Made by a program: the position numbers and the translations under genes. A stretch of 64,000 bases of DNA from Methylocystis sp. (lineage in GTDB: Bacteria; Pseudomonadota; Alphaproteobacteria; Rhizobiales; Beijerinckiaceae): assembly GCA_022843405.1 (NCBI GenBank), contig JALHNQ010000003.1:57743-121742 (forward strand). Reading direction: 5' to 3'. Below, in pieces: positions 22,275 to 31,466 of the stretch. Each line of letters begins with the position of its first letter. The stretch's first letter is position 1. A model generated the notes under the pieces. That model made no database searches and was not told where the DNA came from. It worked only from the letters and a program-made list of their open reading frames with translations.

Positions 22275-23006
22275 GTGACGAAAGAGCCGCGCGACGCGCC
22301 GCAATTCTACCTGACCTCTCCGGCGCCGTGCCCCTATTTGCCGGGCCGCGAGGAGCGGAAGGTCTTCACGCATCTGATCGGCCTTCGGGCGCCGGCGCTC
22401 AATGATACGCTGACCCAATCTGGCTTTCGCCGCTCGCAGACCATCGCCTATCGTCCGGCGTGCGAGCAGTGCCGCGCTTGCGTTTCCGTGCGGGTAAAAC
22501 TCGACGAGTTCACGCCCTCCCGCGGCATGCGGCGTATTCGCCGGCGGAACGCCGATCTTGTCGCCGAAACCCGTCCGGCGCGCGCGACGCAGGAGCAATA
22601 CGCCCTGTTTCGCCGCTATGTCGGCGCGCGCCATTCCGACGGGGGCATGGCCGACATGAGCATGGTCGATTATCAAATGATGATCGAAGACAGCCACGTC
22701 GACACAAGGCTCATAGAATATCGCCTCGCGCGCGCGAATGGCGAGATCGGCCCGCTCGTCGCCTGCTGCCTGACCGACCGGCTCTCGGATGGGCTGTCGA
22801 TGGTCTATTCCTTCTATGAGCCTGAACTGGAGCACCGCTCGCTGGGGGCGTTCATGATTCTCGATCACGCCGAGCGCGGGCGCGGCTTCGGCCTGCCGCA
22901 TGTCTATCTTGGCTATTGGGTCGAAGGTTCGCGCAAGATGGAGTATAAGTCCCGCTTCCTGCCCCAGGAGCGCCTGGGCATGAGCGGATGGGTCCGGGTG
23001 GGCTGA
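22275..23006 (+). CDS. bpt: Aspartate/glutamate leucyltransferase (Bpt)
   Basis: 243 residues, beginning [26 protein letters not shown], with the cysteine cluster [12 protein letters not shown] and the end block [12 protein letters not shown]. This is the bacterial Ate1-like protein that adds leucine to N-terminal Asp/Glu, making an N-degron for ClpS/ClpAP. The GNAT-like C-terminal fold is complete. It is monocistronic here. Confidence 0.92.
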   Translation: MTKEPRDAPQFYLTSPAPCPYLPGREERKVFTHLIGLRAPALNDTLTQSGFRRSQTIAYRPACEQCRACVSVRVKLDEFTPSRGMRRIRRRNADLVAETRPARATQEQYALFRRYVGARHSDGGMADMSMVDYQMMIEDSHVDTRLIEYRLARANGEIGPLVACCLTDRLSDGLSMVYSFYEPELEHRSLGAFMILDHAERGRGFGLPHVYLGYWVEGSRKMEYKSRFLPQERLGMSGWVRVG

Positions 23007-23165
23007 GCCCGACGCCTCGTCCGCGCCGCGCCGAGCTGCGCAGGCCACAAAATCGCCGGACTATTCGGTCCTTGTTAAGGCCGAAGATGCACAACTCGAT
23101 CGAAACGGTCGGCGCGGTTCTTTAGACGCGCCGTCTTTCGGCTTGACCGCCGGGGCCTCCCGGCG

Positions 23166-24518
23166 ATGCGATTGGAGAGATCTGTGCGAGAACCCGCATT
23201 TTTGCAGCTTGTCCGCGGCGCCGCGCTTGTCGTCGGCGCAGTGGCGCTTGCGCCGGCCTGCGCCGCCTTGGAACAGGACGGACAGGCCGAATGGGCGCAG
23301 CGTTATGACGCCGACGCCCGTCTCACCGTCTCCCGTTCGACGACCCCGATACTCTCGACTCAGACGGTGGCCGCGACTGAAGCCGCGATCGAACGCTTTC
23401 GCGAAATCGTCGCCAACGGCGGCTGGCCCGCGGTGCCGTCGGGTCAGCAATTGCGGCTCGGCTCGAACGGACCGGCCGTTTCGGCGCTGCGGCGTCGGCT
23501 GATCGCCTCCGGCGACATCGGGCCCGAAACAGGCGCGAGCCCGGTGTTCGATTCCTATGTCGAGGCGGCGGTGCGCCGCTTCCAGGCCCGCCACGGCATC
23601 ATTGCGACCGGAGCCGTCAATCAGCAGACGATCCAGGCGCTGAATGTCCCGGCCGAGACGAGGCTGCAGCAGCTCGAGACGAATCTTGTTAGATTGCGCA
23701 GCTTCTCCCGCGACCTTGGCGCCCGCTACGTCACCGCCAATATTCCCGCCGCCACGGTGGAGACGGTGGAGAACGGCGAGGTCGTCACCCACCATGTCGC
23801 GGGCGTCGGCAAGATCGACCGCCAGTCGCCGGTGATGCAGACCAAGGCCATCCAGGTCAATTTCAATCCGTTCTGGACGGTGCCGGCCTCGGTGATCCGC
23901 AAGGATCTCATCCCCAAGATGCAGGCCGACCCAAACTACCTCAACGCCAATCACATCCGCGTCTACAACAAGGACAATCAGGAGCTGCAGCCAGAGCAGA
24001 TCAACTGGCGCTCGCTCGACGCGCTCAATTTCAGGTTCCGCCAGGACATCGGCGGCGACTTCAACTCGCTCGGCGTGGTGCGCATCGACATCGCCAACCC
24101 TTACGGGGTCTATATGCATGACACGCCCGCCAAAGGCGTTTTCGGCGACGATTTCCGCTTCGTCTCGTCGGGCTGCATCCGGCTTCAAAACGTGCGGGAT
24201 TATGTCGCCTGGCTGTTGAAGGAGACGCCGGGCTGGGACCGCGACCATATCGACCAGGTCATCGCTTCCGGCGAGCGCATCGACGTGAAGATCACGCCGG
24301 CCGTGCCGGTCTATTGGGTCTATGTCACAGCCTGGGCGACGCCGGATGGAGTCACGCAGTTCCGCGACGACATATATCAGCGCGACGGGCTCGGCCTGCG
24401 CGCCGCAGGGGCCGATTCGGCCGCGCCGACAGTCGTGCAGGCGGCGCGCCCGATCCCCGCCGACAGTTTGATTCAGGGCGAAGACGACAGCTATTTCGAG
24501 GAGCGCCCGCGGCGGTAG
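23166..24518 (+). CDS. L,D-transpeptidase (YcbB/LdtD-type)
   Basis: 450 residues exported by an N-terminal signal (LVRGAALVVGAVALAPACA). Order: signal; a helical linker; a peptidoglycan-binding domain 1 (LRLGSNGPAVSALRRRLIASGDI ... AVRRFQARHGI, about 96-150); and the YkuD catalytic domain with His318 and the nucleophile Cys337 in SSGCIRLQN. It would form 3-3 crosslinks between meso-diaminopimelate residues in the periplasm, or attach proteins to the wall. Monocistronic, with the next gene convergent. Confidence 0.92.
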   Translation: MRLERSVREPAFLQLVRGAALVVGAVALAPACAALEQDGQAEWAQRYDADARLTVSRSTTPILSTQTVAATEAAIERFREIVANGGWPAVPSGQQLRLGSNGPAVSALRRRLIASGDIGPETGASPVFDSYVEAAVRRFQARHGIIATGAVNQQTIQALNVPAETRLQQLETNLVRLRSFSRDLGARYVTANIPAATVETVENGEVVTHHVAGVGKIDRQSPVMQTKAIQVNFNPFWTVPASVIRKDLIPKMQADPNYLNANHIRVYNKDNQELQPEQINWRSLDALNFRFRQDIGGDFNSLGVVRIDIANPYGVYMHDTPAKGVFGDDFRFVSSGCIRLQNVRDYVAWLLKETPGWDRDHIDQVIASGERIDVKITPAVPVYWVYVTAWATPDGVTQFRDDIYQRDGLGLRAAGADSAAPTVVQAARPIPADSLIQGEDDSYFEERPRR

Positions 24519-24527
24519 CGGCGGCGC

Positions 24528-24950
24528 CTATTGCCCCGCAGCGTCGCCGCGCGACGCGCGCCAGGTTCCGCCGCAAAGATCGGTCGACGACGACCATGCC
24601 CCGGAGCCCTTGCCATTGCGCAGCGTTCCGTGGAAGCGCACGACGCGCTCGCCTTCGCCTGTGAACCTTGCGACGATCGTCCCTTCTTCGTCGACATAAC
24701 CCCAGGCGGAGCCGGCAGGGCCGGGCGCGGCGGCGATCTTATTGTCGACAATGTCGAAGGACGGCGGGATCATGAGCTGGCACTCGCCGACCGTCGTCGC
24801 GGCTTCAATGCTCCATCGGCCGTTCGTATCGCCGACCGGGCCCGATAACGTCTGTTCATTCTCCGGCTTGGCCTTTTGGCCGTGCGGCTGTTTGGCGTAT
24901 GCGCCCCCAGCCGCCAAGCAGACGGCAAGCGCCAACGCTAGAATCCTCAT
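24528..24950 (-). CDS. Secreted hypothetical protein
   Basis: 140 residues with a signal peptide (MRILALALAVCLAAGGAYA). The mature part (GRWSIEAATTVGECQLMIPPSF ... WGYVDEEGTIVARFTG ... LCGGTWRASR) looks like a small beta-rich domain with a cysteine pair, but I cannot place it in a family. Its start overlaps the mutA stop by four bases (ATGA), so it is translated from the same message as methylmalonyl-CoA mutase small subunit; the reason is unclear. Confidence 0.75.
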   Translation of the reverse strand: MRILALALAVCLAAGGAYAKQPHGQKAKPENEQTLSGPVGDTNGRWSIEAATTVGECQLMIPPSFDIVDNKIAAAPGPAGSAWGYVDEEGTIVARFTGEGERVVRFHGTLRNGKGSGAWSSSTDLCGGTWRASRGDAAGQ

Positions 24951-26812
24951 TTGGCCTCCGAAAGCGCGCGTCGCAGCGCGCCATGCATGTCGCAGCCCGC
25001 GTAGATAAATTCGGTCACGCCGGCATGGCGCAGACGCTCCTCGAGTTCCCCCGGCCGGCCGGCGAGATAAAGCCTAGCGCCAGCGCCTTTGAGCGCAAGC
25101 GCCGCCGTCTCCGCCACGTCTCCATAGACCCTGTCGGATGAGCAGATGCAAGCGAGTTTGGCGCCGGATTCCCGGTAGGCGTTGACGATTTCGGTCGCCG
25201 ATTCGGTTTCCGGGCCGAAAACGGCCTCGACGCCGCCGGCCTCGAAAAAGTTCTTGGCGAAATTCGCCCGCGCCGTGAAGGCGGCGACGGCGCCGAGATT
25301 CGCCAGGAAAATCGTGGGTCGATGGCCCGATGCCGCCAGACACGCGTCCGATTCTTCGCGCAGCCGCTCGAACGGTTCGGCGAGCCGAAGCGGCGCGAGG
25401 GCGGCGCTCCGTGGCGCGCCTTCCGGCGGCTCGGCGCTCTCGGCGGCGGCGTCGTAAGGCGCGAGAACCTCGAGCGCGCCCTCGTGAATGTCGGGGAATT
25501 GGTTCGCGCCGATAAGCTTGTCCTTGGCGCGGGCCACATTCTTCGCCCGCAGTTCCGCGGCCTCAGCGACGCGCGCCTGGAAGGCTCCCGTCGCCAGCGA
25601 CTTTGGGAGCCCGCCTTCGGCTTCGATCTCTTGAAACAGCGTCCACGCCCGCTGGCACAGCGCCTCTGTCAGCGCCTCGAAGCCGCAAGCGCCATTCGTC
25701 GGATCGTCGACGGCGTCGATATGGGCTTCGTCCTGCAGAACAAGCTGGGTGTCGCGGGCCAGTCGTCGGGCGAATTCGTCAGGAGCGCCCAACGCCTGGG
25801 TGAAGGGGAGAACCGAGACGGCGTCGGCGCCGCCAACCGCCGCCGAGAAGGCGGCGAGCGTCCCGCGCAGAATATTGTTCCAAGGGTCGCGACGCGACAT
25901 CATCCGCCAGGCCGTCTCGGCGAAGACCAGCGCCGGCTTCGGTGAGAGGCCGCAGGCCTCTTCGACTCGGGCCCAGAGGCGCCGGGCCGCCCGGAATTTG
26001 GCGACGCCCAGCAATTCGTCGGCGTCGGCGCTGAAACGGAACGCGATCAGGCCGCGCGCGGCGTCGAGGTCGATTCCGGACTCCGCCAGCGCCCGTAGAT
26101 AGGCGAGCGCCGAGGAAAGCGCGAAGGCGAGCTCCTGCGACTCGGTCCCGCCGGCCGCATGCGCGACGCGGGCGTCCGCGACCGCGGTCGCGTAGACGAA
26201 GCCGGCGTCGGCGGCGGCCTTCACGTCCCGCGCGAAGCTTTTGGAGGCTTGCGGCCAGGGCTCGGCGGCGAATCCATGCCGCGCCTGCGCGCCAAGCGGA
26301 TCGAAGCCCATCGAAACCCGGGTGATCGAGGGTTCGATATGCTGGCGGTCGATGAACCGCATGAGCGCCTCGGCGGCCCGTGGCGCGCGCGGCGAATAGT
26401 CGAGCGTGACCGGAATGCCGTAGTCGAGGCGAACATTGGCGAGCAGATGGGCGATCGCGTCATCGTCGTCGCCGACGAGACCCCCTCCATAGGCGCCGAT
26501 CGAACCGGCGAAGACGAGATGCAGCCCGTCGGCGCCGCCATCGAGGTCCTGCAACGCGAGGCGGTTGGCGGCGTCGGCGTCGGCCACGTCGACGCGCGCG
26601 AGAATGGCCCAGCGGCCGGGATTCTTGCGCAGGGCCGGGACGGGCGAAGCTGCGACGTGGGCATAGAGCGGCGCGATGGAAAGACCGTCATAGGTCTTGG
26701 AGACGAGCGTTTCGAAGGACGCGCCTTTGAGCGCGCGCTCGACCAGAATGCGCCATTGGGCTTCCGTGGCCTGTGGAAAAGCACCCGCCAGCGCCGTCTC
26801 CTGTCCCGTCAT
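24947..26812 (-). CDS. mutA: Methylmalonyl-CoA mutase, small (beta) subunit
   Basis: 621 residues. The TIM-barrel part starts FPQATEAQWRILVERALKGASFETLVSKTYDGL and the degenerate cobalamin-type C-terminal domain reads FLANLGAVAAFTARANFAKNFFEAGGVEAV without the DxHxxG base-off motif, as expected for the non-catalytic small subunit. With the large subunit it interconverts methylmalonyl-CoA and succinyl-CoA. The large subunit (mutB), normally the next gene downstream, is absent here and must be elsewhere. The start at 26812 is chosen over 26854 on family length. Works in the same pathway as pccB at 1.6 kb. Confidence 0.9.
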   Translation of the reverse strand: MTGQETALAGAFPQATEAQWRILVERALKGASFETLVSKTYDGLSIAPLYAHVAASPVPALRKNPGRWAILARVDVADADAANRLALQDLDGGADGLHLVFAGSIGAYGGGLVGDDDDAIAHLLANVRLDYGIPVTLDYSPRAPRAAEALMRFIDRQHIEPSITRVSMGFDPLGAQARHGFAAEPWPQASKSFARDVKAAADAGFVYATAVADARVAHAAGGTESQELAFALSSALAYLRALAESGIDLDAARGLIAFRFSADADELLGVAKFRAARRLWARVEEACGLSPKPALVFAETAWRMMSRRDPWNNILRGTLAAFSAAVGGADAVSVLPFTQALGAPDEFARRLARDTQLVLQDEAHIDAVDDPTNGACGFEALTEALCQRAWTLFQEIEAEGGLPKSLATGAFQARVAEAAELRAKNVARAKDKLIGANQFPDIHEGALEVLAPYDAAAESAEPPEGAPRSAALAPLRLAEPFERLREESDACLAASGHRPTIFLANLGAVAAFTARANFAKNFFEAGGVEAVFGPETESATEIVNAYRESGAKLACICSSDRVYGDVAETAALALKGAGARLYLAGRPGELEERLRHAGVTEFIYAGCDMHGALRRALSEAK

Positions 26813-27106
26813 GTTCGCCGTCGCCCTCCATTGTTTCGCGCGGCCTTTTCGCATGAACCCGTCCGCCGGGCCACTGCAAATCCGCTAGTTGCGGAGCGGG
26901 CTTTATTTTCGAGGCCAAACGCCTTAACCAGTGCCGATCGCGCTTCGGGCGGGTGAGCGGCGCGTGAGGGCGGGGCGGAAGAGCCGGGAGTCTGGGCGGG
27001 CGGTCCGGCCGTGCGGCCCGATAAGAGGCGTCGGATCGTCGTCGCCGCGTCAAAGCGCCGCGTGCGCTGTCGCCGGGCGGCGCAAAACCGTGAAACGGAG
27101 GGACTC

Positions 27107-27382
27107 GTGACAGACAATGTGCAGGACAAGAGCCAGCTCGTCGACGAGATCGTAGAGGTGATCGCGTCGGAAGGCATGGTCGACCGAAGCAAGATCACGC
27201 CCGACGCGTCGATCGAGAGTCTCGACCTTAAATCCGTGGACATCGTCATGATTCTCACGGCGCTCGAAGAGAAGTTCAACGTCTATATCCCGATGGACGG
27301 ATCGCTGCAGGAAGCCAAGGACGTAAAGAGTCTGATCGAGGCGATCGCGGACCATATTCAGAAAGAGCGCGAGAAGCAGTAA
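27107..27382 (+). CDS. Acyl carrier protein (specialised)
   Basis: 91 residues from a GTG start preceded by GGAGGG, the best ribosome site in the area. The fold is that of an ACP: VDEIVEVIASEGMVDRSKITPDASIESLDLKSVDIVMILTALEEKFNVYI. The phosphopantetheine serine is in DLKS rather than the usual DSL, as in several dedicated ACPs. It opens a six- to seven-gene run ending with glycosyltransferases and stops directly in front of the ketosynthase ATG, so it is likely the carrier on which that pathway builds its acyl chain. Confidence 0.88.
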   Translation: MTDNVQDKSQLVDEIVEVIASEGMVDRSKITPDASIESLDLKSVDIVMILTALEEKFNVYIPMDGSLQEAKDVKSLIEAIADHIQKEREKQ

Positions 27383-28618
27383 ATGGCGTTCTCGCGAGCG
27401 CGCCCCCAGGGGCGCCGCGTCGTTATTTCCGGCATGGGCGCGGTCTGCGCCTCGGGCGTCGGCGCTCAAAAACTTTGGGAAGCGGCGCGTGACGGCGTCG
27501 GCCAAATTCGTCCGCTCAAAACCGAACGCCCCTACGACGGCCGCATCAAGATCGCGGCGCAGGTGCCCGGCTTCGATCCTGCCGAACATATCGAAGCCAA
27601 TGTCCTCCCCTTCTGCGATCCCTTTACGCAGTTTTGCATCGTCGCCGCCGACGAAGCGATGGCGCAGGCGGGGTTCAAGCGCAAAGACATTGCCGGGCCC
27701 GGAACGGCCGTCATTATCGGGTCAGGCATCGGCGGGATGACGACGATCGAAGACGGCATCTACCGCTATTATGTCGAGGGGACGAGGCCCGAGATGTTGA
27801 GCGTCCCGAAGCTTATCCCGAGCGCTGCGCCCGCGACGGTCGGGATGCGCTATTCCTGTCTCGGTCCCACTTTCGCGATCGGCAGCGCCTGCTCGTCGGC
27901 GACGCAGTCGATCGGACTTGGCATGCAGATGATCAGACAGGGCCTCGTGGACAAGGCGATCGTCGGCGGCGCCGAAGCCTGCGTCATCAATGCGACAATC
28001 CGCGCCTGGGAGGGCCTGCGCGTGTTGACGCCGAGTCTGTGCCGCCCCTTCTCGAAGGGCCGCAACGGCATGTCGCTTGGCGAAGGCGCGGCGGTGTTTA
28101 TTCTCGAGACTGAGGAATCGGCGCGAGCGCGGGGCCACGAACCCTTGTGCGAACTCGCGGGCTACGGCACCACGAGCGACGCCAAGGACCCGGTGCGCCC
28201 CGATCTCGAAGGCGCGTCGAGTTCGATCGCTCTGGCGCTGGAAGATGCGGAAATGGAGCCGCAGCAGATTCACTATGTGAACGCCCATGGCACCGCGACG
28301 CACGCCAATGACATCACCGAAGCCGAGGCGATTTTGCGCGTCTTTGGCGACTATGGGCGCGCGGTTCCGGTGTCGTCGACGAAGCCTATTCACGGTCACG
28401 CGCTCGGCGCGAGCGGCGGTCTGGAGCTCGTCATCACCATTAAGGCGCTTCGCGAACAGATCGCGCCGCCGACGATCAACTTCCTGGAACGAGATCCCAA
28501 ATGCCCGCTCGACGTTGTCCCCAACGCGGCGCGCCAGCACAAAATCGATGCGGCAATGTCGAACTCTTTCGCTTTCGGGGGGATCAACGCCGTGCTGATC
28601 GTTCGTCATGCTCCTTGA
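27383..28618 (+). CDS. Beta-ketoacyl-ACP synthase (FabF-like)
   Basis: 411-residue thiolase-fold ketosynthase. Catalytic residues are all present: Cys170 in GSACSSATQ, His in VNAHGTATHAND, His in HGHALGASGG. It condenses malonyl-ACP with an acyl primer. The ATG immediately follows the ACP stop codon and the end overlaps the next gene by 11 bases, so it is part of a tight operon separate from the primary fatty-acid genes. Confidence 0.92.
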   Translation: MAFSRARPQGRRVVISGMGAVCASGVGAQKLWEAARDGVGQIRPLKTERPYDGRIKIAAQVPGFDPAEHIEANVLPFCDPFTQFCIVAADEAMAQAGFKRKDIAGPGTAVIIGSGIGGMTTIEDGIYRYYVEGTRPEMLSVPKLIPSAAPATVGMRYSCLGPTFAIGSACSSATQSIGLGMQMIRQGLVDKAIVGGAEACVINATIRAWEGLRVLTPSLCRPFSKGRNGMSLGEGAAVFILETEESARARGHEPLCELAGYGTTSDAKDPVRPDLEGASSSIALALEDAEMEPQQIHYVNAHGTATHANDITEAEAILRVFGDYGRAVPVSSTKPIHGHALGASGGLELVITIKALREQIAPPTINFLERDPKCPLDVVPNAARQHKIDAAMSNSFAFGGINAVLIVRHAP

Positions 28619-29003
28619 GCCGCCGCTCGTCCTCGGGCCTTTCCGCCTGCGCGTCGATCCGGCGCGCGCCGTGGCCTATGCGCGGGAAACGGGCGGCGAC
28701 GGGGCGAGCGTGCCGCTCTCCTATCCCGCCGTCTGGCTTGCCGAGCCCTCGCTTTTTTCAGTGGTGCGCGACCTCTGCGCCGAACTCGACGTCGTGCCCG
28801 TGCATGAGTCGCAAAGCTTCGCCTATGACAGGCCGCTCGCCGCGGGAGAGAGCTATGATTTACGCGTCACCATGAGCCGCGAGGAAACCCCGCCGCGTTT
28901 GCTCATGGCGGCGACCGTCGCGACGCCCGGCGGCGAAACCTGCGCGCGAATCGAAACGCTGCTGCGGCTGGCGCCGCGCGCCGGATTTGGAAGCGCGTCA
29001 TGA
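28608..29003 (+). CDS. Hot-dog/FAS1-like dehydratase N-domain protein
   Basis: 131 residues: PPLVLGPFRLRVDPARAVAYARETGGDG ... PLSYPAVWLAEPSLFSVVRDLCAELDVVPVHESQSFAYDRPL ... matches the N-terminal (non-catalytic) half of MaoC-like hydratases. It overlaps both neighbours (11 bases with the ketosynthase, 4 with the next gene), implying that it forms a heterodimer with the following MaoC domain protein. Confidence 0.75.
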   Translation: MLLEPPLVLGPFRLRVDPARAVAYARETGGDGASVPLSYPAVWLAEPSLFSVVRDLCAELDVVPVHESQSFAYDRPLAAGESYDLRVTMSREETPPRLLMAATVATPGGETCARIETLLRLAPRAGFGSAS

Positions 29004-29443
29004 GCGGCGACATCAAGGTCGGCGACACGCTTCCCGAAACGATCATCGGTCCCTTCGACGCGCCTTCGCTGGCGCGTTATGCGGAGGTGTCGGGCGACGC
29101 TAATCCCCTGCATCTCGACGATGCAGTGGCGGCGGCGATCGGCCTGCCGGCGCCGCCGGTACACGGCATGAAGCTGCTTGCCGCCTTCGAGCCGATGCTG
29201 AGAGCGTGGCGCGGCGACATGATCATCTCTTCGCTTGCCGGTAAATTCGTGCAGCCGATCTTGCGCGGGGAGACCGTCAGGCTGTCGGGACGCGTGCTGC
29301 GCGCGACGGAGGACGAGGTTTTCGTCCGTCTTTTGGCCTATGGCGCGGCGCGGGCGCCCGGAATTATCGGCGAAGCGACTCTGCGTTTTCACTCGCCCCT
29401 TGTGGGGGAGGGTCGGACTGCGAAACAGTCCGGGACGGGGTAA
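29000..29443 (+). CDS. MaoC-like (R)-specific dehydratase
   Basis: 147 residues. The hydratase motif YAEVSGDANPLHLDDAVAAAIGLPAPPVHGM is complete, with the catalytic Asp and His. It would dehydrate the 3-hydroxyacyl intermediate of this cluster, together with the preceding half-protein. The last 17 residues (HSPLVGEGRTAKQSGTG) are not family sequence: they are translated from an intergenic palindromic repeat that has run into the 3' end of the gene. Confidence 0.85.
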   Translation: MSGDIKVGDTLPETIIGPFDAPSLARYAEVSGDANPLHLDDAVAAAIGLPAPPVHGMKLLAAFEPMLRAWRGDMIISSLAGKFVQPILRGETVRLSGRVLRATEDEVFVRLLAYGAARAPGIIGEATLRFHSPLVGEGRTAKQSGTG

Positions 29444-29520
29444 GGGATGCGCGTCGAAAAAAGCGCTTCCGCCCGGTCGCCTTCGGCGACCGATCTCCCC
29501 GCTCAAGGGGAAGGCGGGAG
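29391..29520. repeat. Intergenic palindromic repeat fused into gene ends
   Basis: CTCGCCCCTTGTGGGGGAGGGTCGG-ACTGCGAAACAGT-CCGGGACGGGG, followed by GGTCGCCTTCGGCGACCGATCTCCCCGCTCAAGGGGAAG. The same style of element (CCCTCTCCC...GGGAGAGGG with a GAAGCAGC-type centre) is at 61860-62003. Here it codes for the end of the dehydratase and the first 24 or so residues of the reductase. Confidence 0.7.
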
Positions 29521-30304
29521 CCGCGTCCTCATCACCGGGGCTTCCAGCGGCATCGGGCGCGCACTGGCGCTCGCTTATGCGCGCGATGGCGCGAGCCTTG
29601 TCATGCTCGGCAGGGACGCGGAGCGGCTCGAAGCGGCTGCGCACGCTTGTCTCGCGGCCGGGGCGGAAGAGGCCGAGACTCACATGGCGGACGTGCGGGA
29701 TCGCGAAGCCATGGCGCGCATCGTTCAGTCGGCACATGAAAAGCGTCCGATCGACATTCTTGTCGCCAACGCCGGCGTCGCGACGGGCCTTTCGCCCGGC
29801 CAACTTCTCGAAACCCCCGAGGCCGTCCGAGCAATGCTCAAGATCAATGTCGAGGGCGTCTTCAACACCGTCGAGCCGGCGATCCTACCGATGTGTGCGC
29901 GCAGGAGCGGCAGGATCGGCATTGTCGGCTCGATGGCCGGGGTGCGCAGCCTTCCCTATTCGCCTGCCTATTGCGCCGCCAAGGCGGCCACGCACATGTG
30001 GGCCGATTCGCTGCGCGGCGCGCTGGCGCCGCACGGCGTTTCGGTCAGTCTGATCGTGCCGGGCTTCGTCAAAACCCCCATGACTGCGGCGCTTAAGGCG
30101 TGGCAGCCCGGCGCCATATCGGACCAGCGCGCTGCGCTGATCATCAAGCGCGGGCTGGAGCGACGCCAGTCCGTGATCGCTTTTCCTCTGTTCATCTATG
30201 CGGCGATGCGCCTCTTCGCGCTATTGCCGCCCGCGATCGTCGACGGAGTCATGCGGCGTTTCCACGTGGACGTGCCGGAGACGCCGGAACGAGAGATCTC
30301 GTGA
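29447..30304 (+). CDS. Short-chain dehydrogenase/reductase
   Basis: 285 residues. The nucleotide motif VLITGASSGIGRALALAYA starts near residue 27, NAGVA and the catalytic YCAAK (Tyr and Lys) follow. As the only reductase of the cluster it is the natural 3-ketoacyl-ACP reductase, though the sequence also allows another lipid ketone substrate. The first 24 residues (KSASARSPSATDLPAQGEGG) derive from the repeat at 29391-29520 and are probably a dispensable tail, or the true start lies further in. Confidence 0.88.
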   Translation: MRVEKSASARSPSATDLPAQGEGGSRVLITGASSGIGRALALAYARDGASLVMLGRDAERLEAAAHACLAAGAEEAETHMADVRDREAMARIVQSAHEKRPIDILVANAGVATGLSPGQLLETPEAVRAMLKINVEGVFNTVEPAILPMCARRSGRIGIVGSMAGVRSLPYSPAYCAAKAATHMWADSLRGALAPHGVSVSLIVPGFVKTPMTAALKAWQPGAISDQRAALIIKRGLERRQSVIAFPLFIYAAMRLFALLPPAIVDGVMRRFHVDVPETPEREIS

Positions 30305-31461
30305 CGGCTCTGACGCTTCTCGCCTGGGTCGCGGGTGTGTACTGGCTCATCGCCATGGCGCTGCTCTTCGCCTCGGTCGCGGCGACGATCGCGCAGCCTT
30401 GGATCGCCGCCCGCCGCGCCATTCGCCGGGATCGGCCGCCGGTCTCGATCATTCTTCCGGTCAAGCTGCTCGAAGCCGAGTTCGACCGCACGCAAGAATC
30501 CGCGCTCACGCAGAATTACGGCAATTTCGACGTGACGGTGTCGACAACCGACCTCAGCGCGCCGGCGGTCCAGCGCATGCGCGCCATTCTCGCGCGTCAT
30601 CCGGACGTCCCGTCGCGCATTCTTCTTTCCACGGCGAAATTCGCCGTAAGCCCGAAAGTGGATAATCTTTACGCGCCTTTCATGCAGGCGGCCCACGACG
30701 TCATCTTGATGAAGGACGCCAATGTGCTGCTTGAGCCAGATGCGCTTGAGCAGCATATGCGGCATCTGACGGACGACGTCGGGCTGGTCTGCGCCATTCC
30801 CTATTGCGCTGGGCTCGATAATTTCGCCGCCCATGTCGAGGCCGCGATCATCAATGGTCCGCATGCCCGCATGCTGTTTCTTGCCTCAGCGCTAGGCCAG
30901 GGGCATGGGGTCGGCAAGATCATGCTGTTTCGGCGCTCCGACTTTCTGCGCGCGGGCGGATTCGACGCCATTTCCCATACGGTCGGCGAAGACAACGCCT
31001 TGGCCAAGGCGATGCGGCGGATCGGCAAACGACCGGTTTTTTCGCATCGATCTGTGCAGCAGGAGCTTGGCGCTCGCGATTTCGCCGATGTTTATCAGAG
31101 GCAGTTGCGCTGGAGCGTCATTCGGCGCAATGACGAACTCGTCTCTTTCCTCGCCGAGCCAATATGCCAGGCGCTTCCTGCTGTTATGGCCTCCGCGCTG
31201 GCGGCGCCGCTCGTCGGCCTCGACCCCGCCGTCGCAGCGTCGGCGACGCTTTTCCTGTGGTTTGTGGTCGAGACATTGCTTTATATGGCAAAAGGATGGC
31301 AGTTATCCTGGGTCGCGCCGGCGGTGTTCGTGGTTCGCGAGGCGGCGATGCTGGCGGTCTGGTTGAACGCCTGGGTCACTGACCGCGTGGTCTGGGCGAA
31401 GAACAGCGTGAACGCGCGCGCGGGGGCGAGGCCTGCGCCGGTTCCGCATGAAGAAGGATAG
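30301..31461 (+). CDS. Membrane glycosyltransferase of the ceramide glucosyltransferase (GT21) type
   Basis: 386 residues from a GTG that overlaps the reductase stop (GTGA); the ORF track overextends upstream. An N-terminal membrane helix is followed by the GT-A domain: VSIILPVKLLE, KDANVLLEPD, GEDNALAKAM, and QRQLRWSVIRR as the (Q/R)xxRW motif, then two or three membrane helices. GT21 enzymes add a sugar from a nucleotide donor to a lipid hydroxyl (ceramides, or hopanoids in HpnI). Here it would glycosylate the lipid made by the upstream genes. Confidence 0.85.
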   Translation: MTALTLLAWVAGVYWLIAMALLFASVAATIAQPWIAARRAIRRDRPPVSIILPVKLLEAEFDRTQESALTQNYGNFDVTVSTTDLSAPAVQRMRAILARHPDVPSRILLSTAKFAVSPKVDNLYAPFMQAAHDVILMKDANVLLEPDALEQHMRHLTDDVGLVCAIPYCAGLDNFAAHVEAAIINGPHARMLFLASALGQGHGVGKIMLFRRSDFLRAGGFDAISHTVGEDNALAKAMRRIGKRPVFSHRSVQQELGARDFADVYQRQLRWSVIRRNDELVSFLAEPICQALPAVMASALAAPLVGLDPAVAASATLFLWFVVETLLYMAKGWQLSWVAPAVFVVREAAMLAVWLNAWVTDRVVWAKNSVNARAGARPAPVPHEEG

Positions 31462-31466
31462 GCCGT

